A stretch of DNA of 38,545 nucleotides from Chloroflexota bacterium (GTDB lineage: Bacteria > Chloroflexota > Dehalococcoidia > Lucifugimonadales > Lucifugimonadaceae). The position numbers were made by a program, and so were the translations under genes. Of the stretch, positions 1-8,046 are shown piece by piece (the first letter of the stretch is position 1; every line of letters starts with the position of its first letter). The notes under the pieces are model-generated. The model made no database searches. It saw only the letters and a list, made by a program, of their open reading frames with translations, and had not been told where the DNA came from. The stretch covers positions 1 to 38,545 of the forward strand of contig PBKW01000015.1 in the NCBI GenBank assembly GCA_002721615.1, given 5' to 3'.

Positions 1-347
1 AGTCTTTTTTTTATAAATTTATGGTAGTCACCACCTTGGGCGTATTCGGCAATTTTCCCATGGTTATCTGAAGAGGAAAGTTTTGTGTTTTTTTTGTTAG
101 ACTTATATTGTATTCCAACAACAAGGGCGGATTTTGTGTTCGGCCAGATTTTCTCTAAACTAGAACGTAATTCTGAATTTTTCTTTAGATATTCCATTTC
201 TCCAGCGTAACCCTTATTTATCCAAGACAAATAGCGTTGATGTTCTTTTTCTAACGAAATAGAAGCTATACCAGATATTTCAAATCCATGTTTTTTAGAA
301 AGAATCTGACATTTGTTGTGTAATGATTTAGGTGTAATTTCAGTCAT
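1..347 (-). CDS. queG: Epoxyqueuosine reductase QueG, N-terminal part (cut by window edge)
   Basis: The first 115 or so residues of a protein whose gene runs off the left edge. QueG reduces epoxyqueuosine to queuosine in tRNA, using cobalamin and two 4Fe-4S clusters. The visible part has the family's N-terminal pattern: a stretch GIASIS near residue 30, then YLSWINKGYAGEMEYL, a segment on NPEL/SEL-type residues, W-P-x-x-KSALVVGIQY, and KIAEYAQGGDYHKF, which matches the conserved 'iarYArGrDYHk' block. The iron-sulfur cysteines would lie beyond the edge. ATG is at 345-347. The gene is divergent from the membrane protein that starts at 497; the 149-bp gap is AT-rich and I see no clear promoter in it. 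Identification rests on motif order recalled from the family, not on a search. Confidence 0.85.
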   Translation of the reverse strand, partial: MTEITPKSLHNKCQILSKKHGFEISGIASISLEKEHQRYLSWINKGYAGEMEYLKKNSELRSSLEKIWPNTKSALVVGIQYKSNKKNTKLSSSDNHGKIAEYAQGGDYHKFIKKR

Positions 348-496
348 TTTTCTGTACCAGTCTCTAAGTTCAATTAGTCCTTTTATGAAAAAAAGCAAAG
401 AATAAAAAAAGTTATTTCAAAGATATTGAATAGCGATGTATATTCTGTCAATAAGAAATCTATGTGCATATAATATTTATCTTGTGAGATTTTAAT

Positions 497-1189
497 TTGA
501 ATCTATTAAAAAATAAATTTTTTCTCTTTACAACATTAATTTTAATAGTTGGATTTCTACTTTTTTTCAGAAGTGAGATCTATGCACTATGCATTTTTTT
601 AATAGAGTTACAAGAGCATAAAGAGACTTTACGTGCATGGATTTCATCTTATGGATTCTGGGGCCCGTTTATTTTTATTGGGATCCAGATTTCCCAGGTT
701 ATACTTTCTCCAGTACCTGGAGAGTTGACTGGTTTGTTGGGAGGATATCTTTATGGAGTTTGGTTATCTTCTATATATAGTACTATTGGACTTACCGTTG
801 GCAGTTGGATAGCTTTTATGCTGGGACGAATACTTGGAAGGACCTATATACAAAAATTAGTTTCAAAAAAACTTTTACAAAAATTTGATTTTTTGACGAC
901 AAATAGAGGTTCTACTATAGTTTTCATTCTTTTTCTGATCCCTGGTTTCCCAAAAGACATAATGTGTTTTTTACTTGGCCTTAGTCCGATTAATGTAGCT
1001 ACTTTTACTCTACTCGCATTTATAGGAAGAATTCCAGGGACCGTTATGCTGAGCCTTCAAGGGGCGAGTTTCTATGATGAAGAATATACAGTTTTTATAT
1101 CTTTAATAATTTTATCTTTGGTTCTTGTATTAGTCATTTATATTTTTTCCGATTCAATTCGAAATTTTCTTAAAAAAAAGTCTAGGTAA
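497..1189 (+). CDS. VTT/TVP38-DedA family integral membrane protein
   Basis: A 230-residue multi-pass membrane protein. Residues 5-35 form one hydrophobic segment; the core at 50-190 has the VTT (SNARE-associated) domain pattern: GFWGPF, then SPVPGELTGLLGGYLYG, a glycine-rich helix ending in MLGRILGR, and the block FLIPGFPKD followed by a small-residue helix (LLGLSP). The last 30 residues are one more hydrophobic helix with a short basic tail. The family is linked to lipid scramblase or transporter functions; the substrate here cannot be read. Translation most likely begins at TTG 497, because earlier in-frame codons are stops and only a weak GTGAG lies upstream. Its 3' end overlaps the convergent AEC gene by 8 bp. 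Confidence 0.75.
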   Translation: MNLLKNKFFLFTTLILIVGFLLFFRSEIYALCIFLIELQEHKETLRAWISSYGFWGPFIFIGIQISQVILSPVPGELTGLLGGYLYGVWLSSIYSTIGLTVGSWIAFMLGRILGRTYIQKLVSKKLLQKFDFLTTNRGSTIVFILFLIPGFPKDIMCFLLGLSPINVATFTLLAFIGRIPGTVMLSLQGASFYDEEYTVFISLIILSLVLVLVIYIFSDSIRNFLKKKSR

Positions 1190-2069
1190 GACTTAAGTAT
1201 AAAATTAATAATGGAGTTGTAATTAAGCTGAAAATCGTTCCCGTGAAGACAATCGATGCAGCGATTCTTCCTTCTTCGGTATATCGTTCTGCAAAAACGT
1301 AATTTAGAACTGCAGGAGGGCTGCATGAAACTAAAAAAATGCATGCTCTTAATATTTTATTCATCGTGAAAAATTCTGTTAGTAAAAATGCGGTAGCAAA
1401 TCCTATTGTGAATCTAAGAAACGAAACCAATAAACTAATTTTAACGTCTGAAATTCTTATATCGCGAAGTCTATATCCCAAAGCAAAAAGTTCAAGAGGA
1501 AACATCCCGCGGCCAGTCATTTGTGCAAATTTCTCAACAAAAATAGGAACTGGAAATTTGAAAATTGCAATCAAGATTCCAATTATAGAAGCGTATAAGA
1601 CAGGCATTCTAAAAGGTTCTTTTAGATTTGATCTTCCACCATAGATTATAATGCCAATAGTAAAAGTTACAAAAATCTGTGGAATAGACAAGAGCACAAC
1701 TTGAGAAAGCCCTTCTTCTCCAAAAGCTAAAAAGGCAAGAGGGAATGGCAGAGAAACTGAATTCATGATCATTATCGTAGGGACAAAAACAGAACTGTTT
1801 ATTTTTAGAATTCTTTTTATTAATGTGGCTATAAAACCAGGTATTAAAAGAATAGCGAGAGAAAAAAAGCATATTGCGAAGATGTTTTGAATATCGAGAT
1901 TTTGAGTGGAAAGAGTATGAAAAATTAAGGCTGGGGCCAAAAGAAATAAAACAATATCTGTTAACGTTTTAGGATTAATCTTTTTTTTAGAAGCATACAA
2001 AAAACCTATTGCAAGCAGAATAATAACTGGCAAGGTAATGTTTAAAATGTACAAAAAATTTTTCACCAT
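1182..2069 (-). CDS. AEC family (auxin efflux carrier-like) permease
   Basis: A 295-residue protein made almost wholly of hydrophobic helices, about ten. The N-terminal half shows the AEC pattern: ITLPVIILLAIGFLYASKKKI near residue 12-33, then a loop with P-x-LIFHTLS at about 45-55, and a middle segment with MIMNSVSLPFPLAFLAFGEEG (N and P at the half-helix break typical of the family). The C-terminal half has SCSPPAVLNYVFAERY (about 250-265), matching the conserved 'PpA..nyvlA..y' motif. Family members export organic acids such as malate or act as auxin-like carriers; the substrate is not predictable. ATG 2067-2069. It ends head-on against the VTT gene with an 8-bp overlap. Confidence 0.8.
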   Translation of the reverse strand: MVKNFLYILNITLPVIILLAIGFLYASKKKINPKTLTDIVLFLLAPALIFHTLSTQNLDIQNIFAICFFSLAILLIPGFIATLIKRILKINSSVFVPTIMIMNSVSLPFPLAFLAFGEEGLSQVVLLSIPQIFVTFTIGIIIYGGRSNLKEPFRMPVLYASIIGILIAIFKFPVPIFVEKFAQMTGRGMFPLELFALGYRLRDIRISDVKISLLVSFLRFTIGFATAFLLTEFFTMNKILRACIFLVSCSPPAVLNYVFAERYTEEGRIAASIVFTGTIFSLITTPLLILYLSLT

Positions 2070-2189
2070 TCATCACTTTCAATAATATCGAAATTATTTT
2101 CTACTGATTAAGAATGTATAGTGCGAATATTTTCATAGTTTTGATCAGAATTACATTTATATTTCATTTTTTTTTATTTGGAGAATCTT

Positions 2190-2612
2190 ATGCTTGAAAT
2201 AGATCATATTGGGTATGCTGTAAACAATGCAACTGAAAAAAAAAGCTTGATGAATGATTTACTTGGTTTTAATTTTCTTGAAAGAATTGTTTATGAAAGG
2301 GAAGAAGGAACCTCAAAGCTGGATTTTTATGAGACAAAAAACGGAGTAATTGAACTCGTAGAAGTTGACAATCCAGATGCATCAATTAATGAATTTATTA
2401 GACATAGTGGAGAAGGTTTTCATCACATTTGCTTTAAAGTTGAAAATATTGAATCTACAATTACAGAGTGGAAATCAAAGGGAGTTAAATTTACAGTTGA
2501 ACCTCCAAGATATGGTTCTCGCGGAGGTTTTATCACCTTCACTGAAAAGGAAACTACTGGTGGATTAGCTATTGAGTTAATTGAATATAAAAAAAATAAT
2601 TCTAATTCGTAA
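2190..2612 (+). CDS. VOC/glyoxalase family protein, methylmalonyl-CoA epimerase-like
   Basis: A 140-residue protein with two beta-alpha-beta-beta-beta half domains. It opens with LEIDHIGYAV (first metal-ligand His) and has IELVEV around residue 57, HHICFKVENI at about 78-87 (second His) and AIELIEY near the end (last Glu). This order of H...E...H...E is that of methylmalonyl-CoA epimerases, which interconvert the two methylmalonyl-CoA stereoisomers, but other VOC enzymes share it. I chose ATG 2190 because GGAG sits 6 bp before it at 2180-2183; the in-frame TTG at 2178 would overlap that ribosome site. It converges on the dehydrogenase gene, with a 9-bp gap. No mutase gene is nearby. Confidence 0.7.
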   Translation: MLEIDHIGYAVNNATEKKSLMNDLLGFNFLERIVYEREEGTSKLDFYETKNGVIELVEVDNPDASINEFIRHSGEGFHHICFKVENIESTITEWKSKGVKFTVEPPRYGSRGGFITFTEKETTGGLAIELIEYKKNNSNS

Positions 2613-2621
2613 ATTTAATTT

Positions 2622-3608
2622 TTAAAAGAAATCTTTAATCTTTTGAAGAGATGCTGGTATGTCTATGTCCCAATGTTTATTAGAACCTGCCCCAGTGTGT
2701 GGGAGTAATACTACGTTATCTAAATTTATTAGAGGACTAGAACTGGGTAAAGGTTCTATCTCGTAAACATCTAAACCGGCCATTTTAATTTCTCTTGTCC
2801 TAAGTGCCTCAATAAGTTCGGCTTCTTGTACTAAACCGCCTCGACCAACATTAATTAAAGTTGCACTTTTTTTCATAAGACTGAGTTCTTTTTTCCCGAT
2901 TAGTCCTTCCGTTTCTTCTGTGTGAGGAATCACCAAAACTAGATAATCAACTTTTTGTATTAGTTCATTAAATGAAAAAAAAGAAGCAGAATAAAGAGTT
3001 TCAGTTTCAGGAGTGTGTCTTGTTCTTTGAAAGTAAGAAATTTCCATACCGAAAGAGTGACATCTTTTGGCTATCTCCATTCCAATATCACCAAGACCAA
3101 TAATTCCAACACTGGATCCATAGACTTCGGAGATTCCTTGTAATTCTGGCCAATTTGGCTGAATATTCCATTGGCTAGTTTTAATCGGCTCGATATTTTT
3201 ATCTAAATAGATAGCATTTTTTACGCTTGTATGCCCAGGAATTAATTTTCTTGCACAAGCTATAATTAATGCAAGAGCTTGTTCTGCTACTGTCACATTT
3301 CTAAGAAGTGTCTGGGTTGAAATCCTTATATTTTTTTCCCGAGCGGCATCTATATCAATATTTTTACAGTTCAGTCCGTGTTTTTGTATAAATTTTAGAG
3401 ATTTAGAGTTTGATATTACTTGATTAGAAATATTTGCTTGATAACATAATATAGCGTCTACATTTTCAGCTAGTTTAATTAAAGAATTTTCATCTTCAGT
3501 TTCCGGATAAGAAATTTCAAAAGAATTTTGATCAATTCTATCTAGGACTCTTGGCAAGAATTTTCCCGATGCGCTGTCAGCAATTAATAATTTGGGTTTT
3601 GAATGCAT
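2622..3608 (-). CDS. D-isomer specific 2-hydroxyacid dehydrogenase family protein
   Basis: A 328-residue NAD(P)-dependent oxidoreductase. The N-terminal catalytic half ends at about residue 110 with NVTVAEQALALIIACAR, a standard family signature. The Rossmann half has GIIGLGDIGMEIA near 168-180. The catalytic residues are visible: Arg in INVGRGGLV, Glu in DVYEIEPLP and His in LLPHTGAGS. Such enzymes reduce 2-oxoacids or oxidise D-2-hydroxyacids (glycerate, lactate, phosphoglycerate); the substrate cannot be told from the sequence. ATG 3606-3608 with no strong ribosome site beyond AGGAGCAAG upstream. It ends tail-to-tail with the VOC gene and is divergent from the lipoprotein gene. Confidence 0.85.
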   Translation of the reverse strand: MHSKPKLLIADSASGKFLPRVLDRIDQNSFEISYPETEDENSLIKLAENVDAILCYQANISNQVISNSKSLKFIQKHGLNCKNIDIDAAREKNIRISTQTLLRNVTVAEQALALIIACARKLIPGHTSVKNAIYLDKNIEPIKTSQWNIQPNWPELQGISEVYGSSVGIIGLGDIGMEIAKRCHSFGMEISYFQRTRHTPETETLYSASFFSFNELIQKVDYLVLVIPHTEETEGLIGKKELSLMKKSATLINVGRGGLVQEAELIEALRTREIKMAGLDVYEIEPLPSSSPLINLDNVVLLPHTGAGSNKHWDIDIPASLQKIKDFF

Positions 3609-3660
3609 TCTTGCTCCTGTATAAAGGGGTCTAATATTTTTTTAAAATTTAGGAATGACA

Positions 3661-4182
3661 ATGAACTCTATCTTTTTGACATTTAAGAATCAATTTATAA
3701 AGTTCATTTATCTCCTTTCTCTTATTTATCTCCTTTCTCTACTTTCTTGTATGCATATAGATTCGCATAGTCTTGGCTCTCCAAGTATTAACAGTCTAAG
3801 TAAAAGTTTGAGATATTATCAAAAAACGATCACTGCAGAAAAATATTCTTTGTTACTTGAAACCTTTTACCTAAAAGAACATTTAGAACAATTAAACAAT
3901 ACATATTCAAACAATATGCGTAAATGGCTCGAAAAGAACGAGGTAAGCAAATTCCTTATAAATACCTCTTCTACAGAAAAAATTTTTTTTTGCCCATTAG
4001 CTTATAGGAGAAAAAATATTTCTGATAGATTCTCTCCTCAGTTCATTGTTTACTATAATTTACAATCTATGCCTTGTATTTATATTAATTCTAAAGATGC
4101 TTCGATCTATCTTTCTGGTCAAATGGAATGGGGATATGAGTATAAAAGAAAACGTTGGATTCACTTACGAAAACTTGATTAA
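3661..4182 (+). CDS. Predicted small lipoprotein, unknown function
   Basis: A 173-residue protein I do not recognise. The N-terminus is basic then strongly hydrophobic, and ends in a lipobox-like L-L-S-C at about residue 28-31, so signal peptidase II cleavage and lipid attachment are likely. The mature part is polar, rich in Lys, Tyr and Ser, with one region of heptad-like Leu/Glu spacing near residue 60-90 and a C-terminus KRKRWIHLRKL. The hydrophobic core contains a hexapeptide IYLLSL twice in tandem, coded by a perfect 17-nt repeat. ATG 3661 is preferred over ATG 3655 because AGGA at 3651-3654 is correctly spaced only for 3661. The stop lies just before the convergent gatB. Confidence 0.6.
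   Translation: MNSIFLTFKNQFIKFIYLLSLIYLLSLLSCMHIDSHSLGSPSINSLSKSLRYYQKTITAEKYSLLLETFYLKEHLEQLNNTYSNNMRKWLEKNEVSKFLINTSSTEKIFFCPLAYRRKNISDRFSPQFIVYYNLQSMPCIYINSKDASIYLSGQMEWGYEYKRKRWIHLRKLD
3706..3740 (+). repeat. Tandem direct repeat (period 18 bp) inside the lipoprotein signal peptide
   Basis: Positions 3706-3722 and 3724-3740 are identical over 17 nt (ATTTATCTCCTTTCTCT), one unit directly after the other with a period of 18 bp, so the repeat keeps frame and doubles the hexapeptide IYLLSL. Confidence 0.9.
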
Positions 4183-4190
4183 TATTAATC
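4177..4190. repeat. Perfect 14-bp palindrome between convergent genes
   Basis: GATTAATATTAATC is self-complementary over its full length. It covers the lipoprotein stop codon and touches the gatB stop. All but two pairs are A-T, so it is a weak hairpin; it could be chance in such AT-rich DNA. Confidence 0.35.
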
Positions 4191-5654
4191 TTATTTAGAA
4201 AGTTGTTCTTCTAAAATCTTTTGCAATGTTTTTGGATTAGCTTTTCCCTGAGTTTCTTTCATTACTTGACCAACAAAGAAACCTAATAGTTTATGTTTTC
4301 CGTCTTTATATTCTCGAACTTCATCAGTGTTTTCATTTAGTATTTTAATAACAATTTCTTCTAATGAATCTAAATCTGAGATTTGTCTTAACCCCTTTTC
4401 CTCAATAATTTTTTTCGGATTCTTTCCCGATTTTGCCATTTCGGAAAAAACTTCTTTGGCAATTTTTCCACTTATAGTTCCGTCTATAATAAGAGCAATC
4501 ATTTCTGCTAAATAAGACGGTGTGATCGGACATTCTTCAATTAATATCTTTCGTTCGTTTAAAAGGCCAAGAATATCACCCATGATCCAATTGCTAGCTA
4601 ATTTAACATCCTTAAGTTCAAAATATTCAACCGTTTTTTCGAAATAATGGGCAAGTGCATTTTCCGAAGTTAAAACTTCGGAATCATAGAGAGGTAATTG
4701 ATAATTATTTACAAATCGTTCTCTTTTTGCATCAGGTAACTCTGGTAAAGTCTTTTTGATTTCTTCGATCCACTCCTGATTTATTTCTAAAGGAACTAAG
4801 TCGGGGTCAGGAAAATAACGATAGTCATGAGCGTACTCTTTAGTTCTCATATTTCTAGTGACACCAGAAGATTCATCCCAAAGTCTTGTTTCCTGTGAGA
4901 TGAGTTGTTCATCATCTAGCATTTCTGACTGTCTCAGTTCTTCGTATTCTAAGGCTTTCCTAAGGCTTCTAAAAGAATTGACATTTTTAATTTCAACTTT
5001 AGATCCAAAAGAATTTTCTCCTAATTTTCGAAGAGAAATATTCGCATCACATCTGAGACTTCCTTCTTGCATATTTCCATCACAAATATCTAAATATCTT
5101 ACCAAGGTTCTTAATTTTCTTGCATAGAGTTCTGCATCTTCAGGGCTACGTAATTCTGGTTCTGATACGATTTCTAGAAGAGGTACGCCCGCACGATTAA
5201 AATCAACCAAAGAACCTAAGTTTTTTAATGATTCATCATCATGAATTAATTTTCCTGCATCTTCTTCCATATGAATTCTAGTGAGTCTAATAATAATGTT
5301 TTCATTATTTTTTGTTAAGAAGGATATTTCCCCCCCTTCACAAATAGGACTTTCATATTGACTAATTTGATAACCTTTAGGCAGGTCGGGATAAAAGTAA
5401 TGTTTTCTTGCAAATCGGCAGTTTTCTGATATTTTTGCACCAACCGCTAAACCTAATTTGATGGAACTTTCCACAACTTTTTTATTTAGCACAGGAAGAA
5501 CACCAGGCAATCCCAAATCTATAGTACAAGTGTGCTCATTTGGATTTCCCCCAAAGGATGCATCGGAACCACAAAATATTTTACTTTTTGTTTTTAGTTG
5601 AGCATGTACTTCAAGACCAATTACAGTTTCATATTTCAACAATTTTCCTTCCAT
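4191..5654 (-). CDS. gatB: Aspartyl/glutamyl-tRNA amidotransferase subunit B
   Basis: A 487-residue protein, the usual length. GatB forms the GatCAB complex, which amidates Glu-tRNA(Gln) or Asp-tRNA(Asn) in the cytoplasm; GatB holds the phosphorylating active site and binds the tRNA. Visible landmarks: YETVIGLEVHAQLKT at the start, CTIDLGLPGVLPVLN, RKHYFYPDLPKGYQISQY near residue 85-102, MEEDAGKL, DFNRAGVPLLEIVSEP near 150, EIKNVNSF, and the YDYRYFPDPDL-type block (DYRYFPDPDL) near 277. The C-terminal YqeY-like tail domain is present and ends ...KTLQKILEEQL. It lies 2 bp after gatA and is surely co-transcribed. ATG 5654 is taken; TTG codons at 5642 or 5639 sit better behind AAGGA and are possible. 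Confidence 0.95.
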   Translation of the reverse strand: MEGKLLKYETVIGLEVHAQLKTKSKIFCGSDASFGGNPNEHTCTIDLGLPGVLPVLNKKVVESSIKLGLAVGAKISENCRFARKHYFYPDLPKGYQISQYESPICEGGEISFLTKNNENIIIRLTRIHMEEDAGKLIHDDESLKNLGSLVDFNRAGVPLLEIVSEPELRSPEDAELYARKLRTLVRYLDICDGNMQEGSLRCDANISLRKLGENSFGSKVEIKNVNSFRSLRKALEYEELRQSEMLDDEQLISQETRLWDESSGVTRNMRTKEYAHDYRYFPDPDLVPLEINQEWIEEIKKTLPELPDAKRERFVNNYQLPLYDSEVLTSENALAHYFEKTVEYFELKDVKLASNWIMGDILGLLNERKILIEECPITPSYLAEMIALIIDGTISGKIAKEVFSEMAKSGKNPKKIIEEKGLRQISDLDSLEEIVIKILNENTDEVREYKDGKHKLLGFFVGQVMKETQGKANPKTLQKILEEQLSK

Positions 5655-5656
5655 AC

Positions 5657-7129
5657 CTAAAGTGAACTAGATTTTAAATAAAATTTGGTTTCTTTTTCAA
5701 AGGCATACGCTCCTTTCAATACCCCTTCTTCATCGAATGGTTTTCCAATAAGTTGAAGACCAATTGGAAGACCGGATGAAGTTATTCCGTTTTGTATACT
5801 GATACCAGGCAAACCAGCAATATTACAGGGTATGGTAAGAATATCCGAAAGGTACATACTTAGCGGGTCATTTAATTTTTCTCCAATCTTAAATGCCGGT
5901 GTTGGGGTAGTTGCTGATAAAATTAGATCTACTTTTGTAAATGCCTTCTGAAAATCTTCACAAACAAGAGTTCGCGTTTTTAAGGCCTTTGTATAATATG
6001 CATCGTAATATCCTGACGATAAAGCGTAAGTCCCTAACATAATTCTTCTTTTTACTTCTTTTCCAAATCCGTTATCTCTGCTTGCTGAGTACATACCAAA
6101 TAGTGAACCATATTCGGATTCGCTTTCTTTCCTCATTCCATATCGCACACCATCATAACGAGACAGATTACTACTAGCTTCAGCAGGGGCTATAATATAA
6201 TAAATAGGAAGAGCATATTTAGTATGTGGTAAAGAAATACGAATTATTTCCCCTCCAAGGGTTTCCATAGTTTTAATTGCATCATTTGTTGCTTGTTTAA
6301 TTTCTGGATCCATTCCATCAACAAAATATTCATCCGGAATACCTATTTTCATACCTTTAATTCCACGGTCAATAGTTTTAAGATAATTAGGCACCTTTTT
6401 TTTTGATGAAGTTGAATCTTTTAAATCATGTCCAGAAATAGCAGATAATATAACAGCGCAATCTTCTACATTTCTCGTGAGTGGTCCGATTTGGTCTAAT
6501 GAACTTGCAAATGCTATTAACCCGTATCTAGAAACTCTTCCGTAGGTAGGTTTCATTCCAACTACTCCACAACAAGCTGCTGGTTGCCTGATAGAACCTC
6601 CTGTGTCAGATCCAAGAGAAGCAATGCAAGAATAAGCGGCAACAGATGCAGCAGAACCACCACTGCTTCCTCCAGGAACATGTTCTAGATTCCAAGGATT
6701 ATGAGTAGGGCCAAAGGCACTATGTTCACATGATGACCCCATAGCAAATTCATCCATATTTAATTTTCCTAGAATGACAGTGCCTGCATTTTTAAGTTTT
6801 GAAACTACTGTAGCATCATAAGGAGATATGAAATTTTCTAAAATCTTTGAGCCTGCAGTTGTCTTTGTACCTTTCATACACAATAGATCTTTAATTGCGA
6901 TTGGAATTCCTTGCAGGGGTGAAGAGATGTTATTTTTTTTAAAACCTTTGTCTGCTATTTGCGCAGCATTTATTGCATCATCTTCAAGTATAGATAAGTA
7001 AGCATGTATTTTTTCATCCGTTTCTTTAATTCTTTCAAGATACGCTTTAGTTACCTCTTCTGAAGACAAAGAACGATTCTTTAATCTTTTGCCTAATTCT
7101 AAAATAGAAAATGATAAAAGCTCTTGCAT
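5657..7129 (-). CDS. gatA: Aspartyl/glutamyl-tRNA amidotransferase subunit A
   Basis: A 490-residue amidase-signature enzyme, of normal length. GatA hydrolyses glutamine and channels ammonia to GatB. The catalytic Ser-cisSer-Lys triad is visible: Lys80 in [10 protein letters not shown], Ser155 in [11 protein letters not shown], and Ser179 in [12 protein letters not shown]. The C-terminal [16 protein letters not shown]-type block ([13 protein letters not shown]) is also standard. ATG 7127-7129. gatB follows after 2 bp. A methyltransferase gene precedes it by about 30 bp; the small subunit gene gatC is not in this block and I did not find it anywhere in the window, so it must be elsewhere. Confidence 0.96.
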   Translation of the reverse strand: MQELLSFSILELGKRLKNRSLSSEEVTKAYLERIKETDEKIHAYLSILEDDAINAAQIADKGFKKNNISSPLQGIPIAIKDLLCMKGTKTTAGSKILENFISPYDATVVSKLKNAGTVILGKLNMDEFAMGSSCEHSAFGPTHNPWNLEHVPGGSSGGSAASVAAYSCIASLGSDTGGSIRQPAACCGVVGMKPTYGRVSRYGLIAFASSLDQIGPLTRNVEDCAVILSAISGHDLKDSTSSKKKVPNYLKTIDRGIKGMKIGIPDEYFVDGMDPEIKQATNDAIKTMETLGGEIIRISLPHTKYALPIYYIIAPAEASSNLSRYDGVRYGMRKESESEYGSLFGMYSASRDNGFGKEVKRRIMLGTYALSSGYYDAYYTKALKTRTLVCEDFQKAFTKVDLILSATTPTPAFKIGEKLNDPLSMYLSDILTIPCNIAGLPGISIQNGITSSGLPIGLQLIGKPFDEEGVLKGAYAFEKETKFYLKSSSL

Positions 7130-7159
7130 GAAGGTTCCAATTATTTTTAATTTCGGAAT

Positions 7160-7909
7160 TTATTTTTTCTGGATTAAAAAAGTAACATAATCCAGAGATT
7201 CTTTGCCGCCCCCACTATGATACATTTCTAATTCTTTTTGCCATTCATCAAAGTATTTTTTTTCGATATGAGAAATATTTTTTTCGCTTTTTTTATCTAA
7301 GAGGGTTAGTGCTTGTGATGAATAAAATATTTCCCAACTTTTTTTATCTTCAATTAAAGTTTTCTTTACTGAAAAGCCTAATCCTTCGTAGAGTTTTACA
7401 GACTCTTCCATGGTTCTTAATTCTATATTCTTATTACGACTTTTAATCCAATTTCTAAATTCTTCTTTTAAATTAAATTCATTTTTATCTCTAACAACCG
7501 TGTTTGAAATTGAAATCCATCCATTAGGAACTGTAAAAGGTGCAACTTTTACTAAATATTTGTCAGTTTCGCAAGGAAAAGGTGGAGAAAGATAAATTGC
7601 AAGATTAAAAAAATGTTCATCAAAGGGTAAATTATTAATATCTGATTCAATAAAATTTACTTGATGAGTAACATCTTCAAAAAGTGCACGACGTTTTGCA
7701 TCGTGCAAGAAGACAGGCCTATTTTCAGTGCCAGTTAATTGTGAATGAAAAAAATGAGCCAGCAAAATCGAAACTGCCCCATTCCCACTGTCTATTTCGA
7801 GAATTTCACTTTTTTCATTAATTCTACAATGATTACCAATCTTTTGTAATGTTTTAGAAGAGACAGGAGAGAGAAATTGGTTATTTTTAAATCGATCAAA
7901 AACGTCCAT
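7160..7909 (-). CDS. Class I SAM-dependent methyltransferase-like protein
   Basis: A 249-residue protein with a Rossmann-type methyltransferase start: EILEIDSGNGAVSILLA (motif I, residues about 36-52) followed by an acidic/Asn residue after the second strand (GTENRP), INNLPFDEHFFNLAIY (motifs II/III region, about 91-106) and PNGWISISNTVV (motif post-III). The C-terminal 90 residues are Lys/Glu rich and unlike common families. The methyl acceptor cannot be deduced. It sits in a leftward series between the diadenylate cyclase/small-peptide pair and gatA, with small gaps, so it is probably part of the same transcript. ATG 7907-7909. Confidence 0.7.
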   Translation of the reverse strand: MDVFDRFKNNQFLSPVSSKTLQKIGNHCRINEKSEILEIDSGNGAVSILLAHFFHSQLTGTENRPVFLHDAKRRALFEDVTHQVNFIESDINNLPFDEHFFNLAIYLSPPFPCETDKYLVKVAPFTVPNGWISISNTVVRDKNEFNLKEEFRNWIKSRNKNIELRTMEESVKLYEGLGFSVKKTLIEDKKSWEIFYSSQALTLLDKKSEKNISHIEKKYFDEWQKELEMYHSGGGKESLDYVTFLIQKK

Positions 7910-7936
7910 AATTTTTAAACTTTTCCAATTTTGATT

Positions 7937-8044
7937 CTAAAAAGGAGACATACCTATTAGGTCAAGAATTAAAATTACAGAACTTGCGCCAAAAATCAGT
8001 AAAAAAATAAGGGCAAGCAAAGCGAAGAGGTTTCTGTAAATCAT
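7937..8044 (-). CDS. Predicted 35-residue single-span membrane peptide
   Basis: A short gene missed by length cut-offs. It starts at ATG 8042-8044, only 2 bp after the TAA of the diadenylate cyclase gene. A strong ribosome site, GGGAG, lies 6-7 bp upstream inside the last codons of that gene, which suggests translational coupling. The product begins MIYRNLFALLALIFLLIF, has one long hydrophobic helix (about residues 5-27) and ends DLIGMSPF. Basic residue first, so an N-in orientation is likely. I do not recognise a family. It may be a membrane partner or regulator of the neighbouring cyclase; it could also be a chance ORF, but the ribosome site and position argue against this. Confidence 0.55.
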   Translation of the reverse strand: MIYRNLFALLALIFLLIFGASSVILILDLIGMSPF

Positions 8045-8046
8045 TA

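Noticed and set aside
2178-2612. Longer VOC start at TTG 2178
   Set aside because: The ribosome site GGAG (2180-2183) would be inside that start; ATG 2190 has correct spacing.
4191-7129. gatC expected next to gatA/gatB
   Set aside because: No small Asp/Glu-tRNA amidotransferase C-like frame was found in the window; it is probably elsewhere in the genome, not lost.
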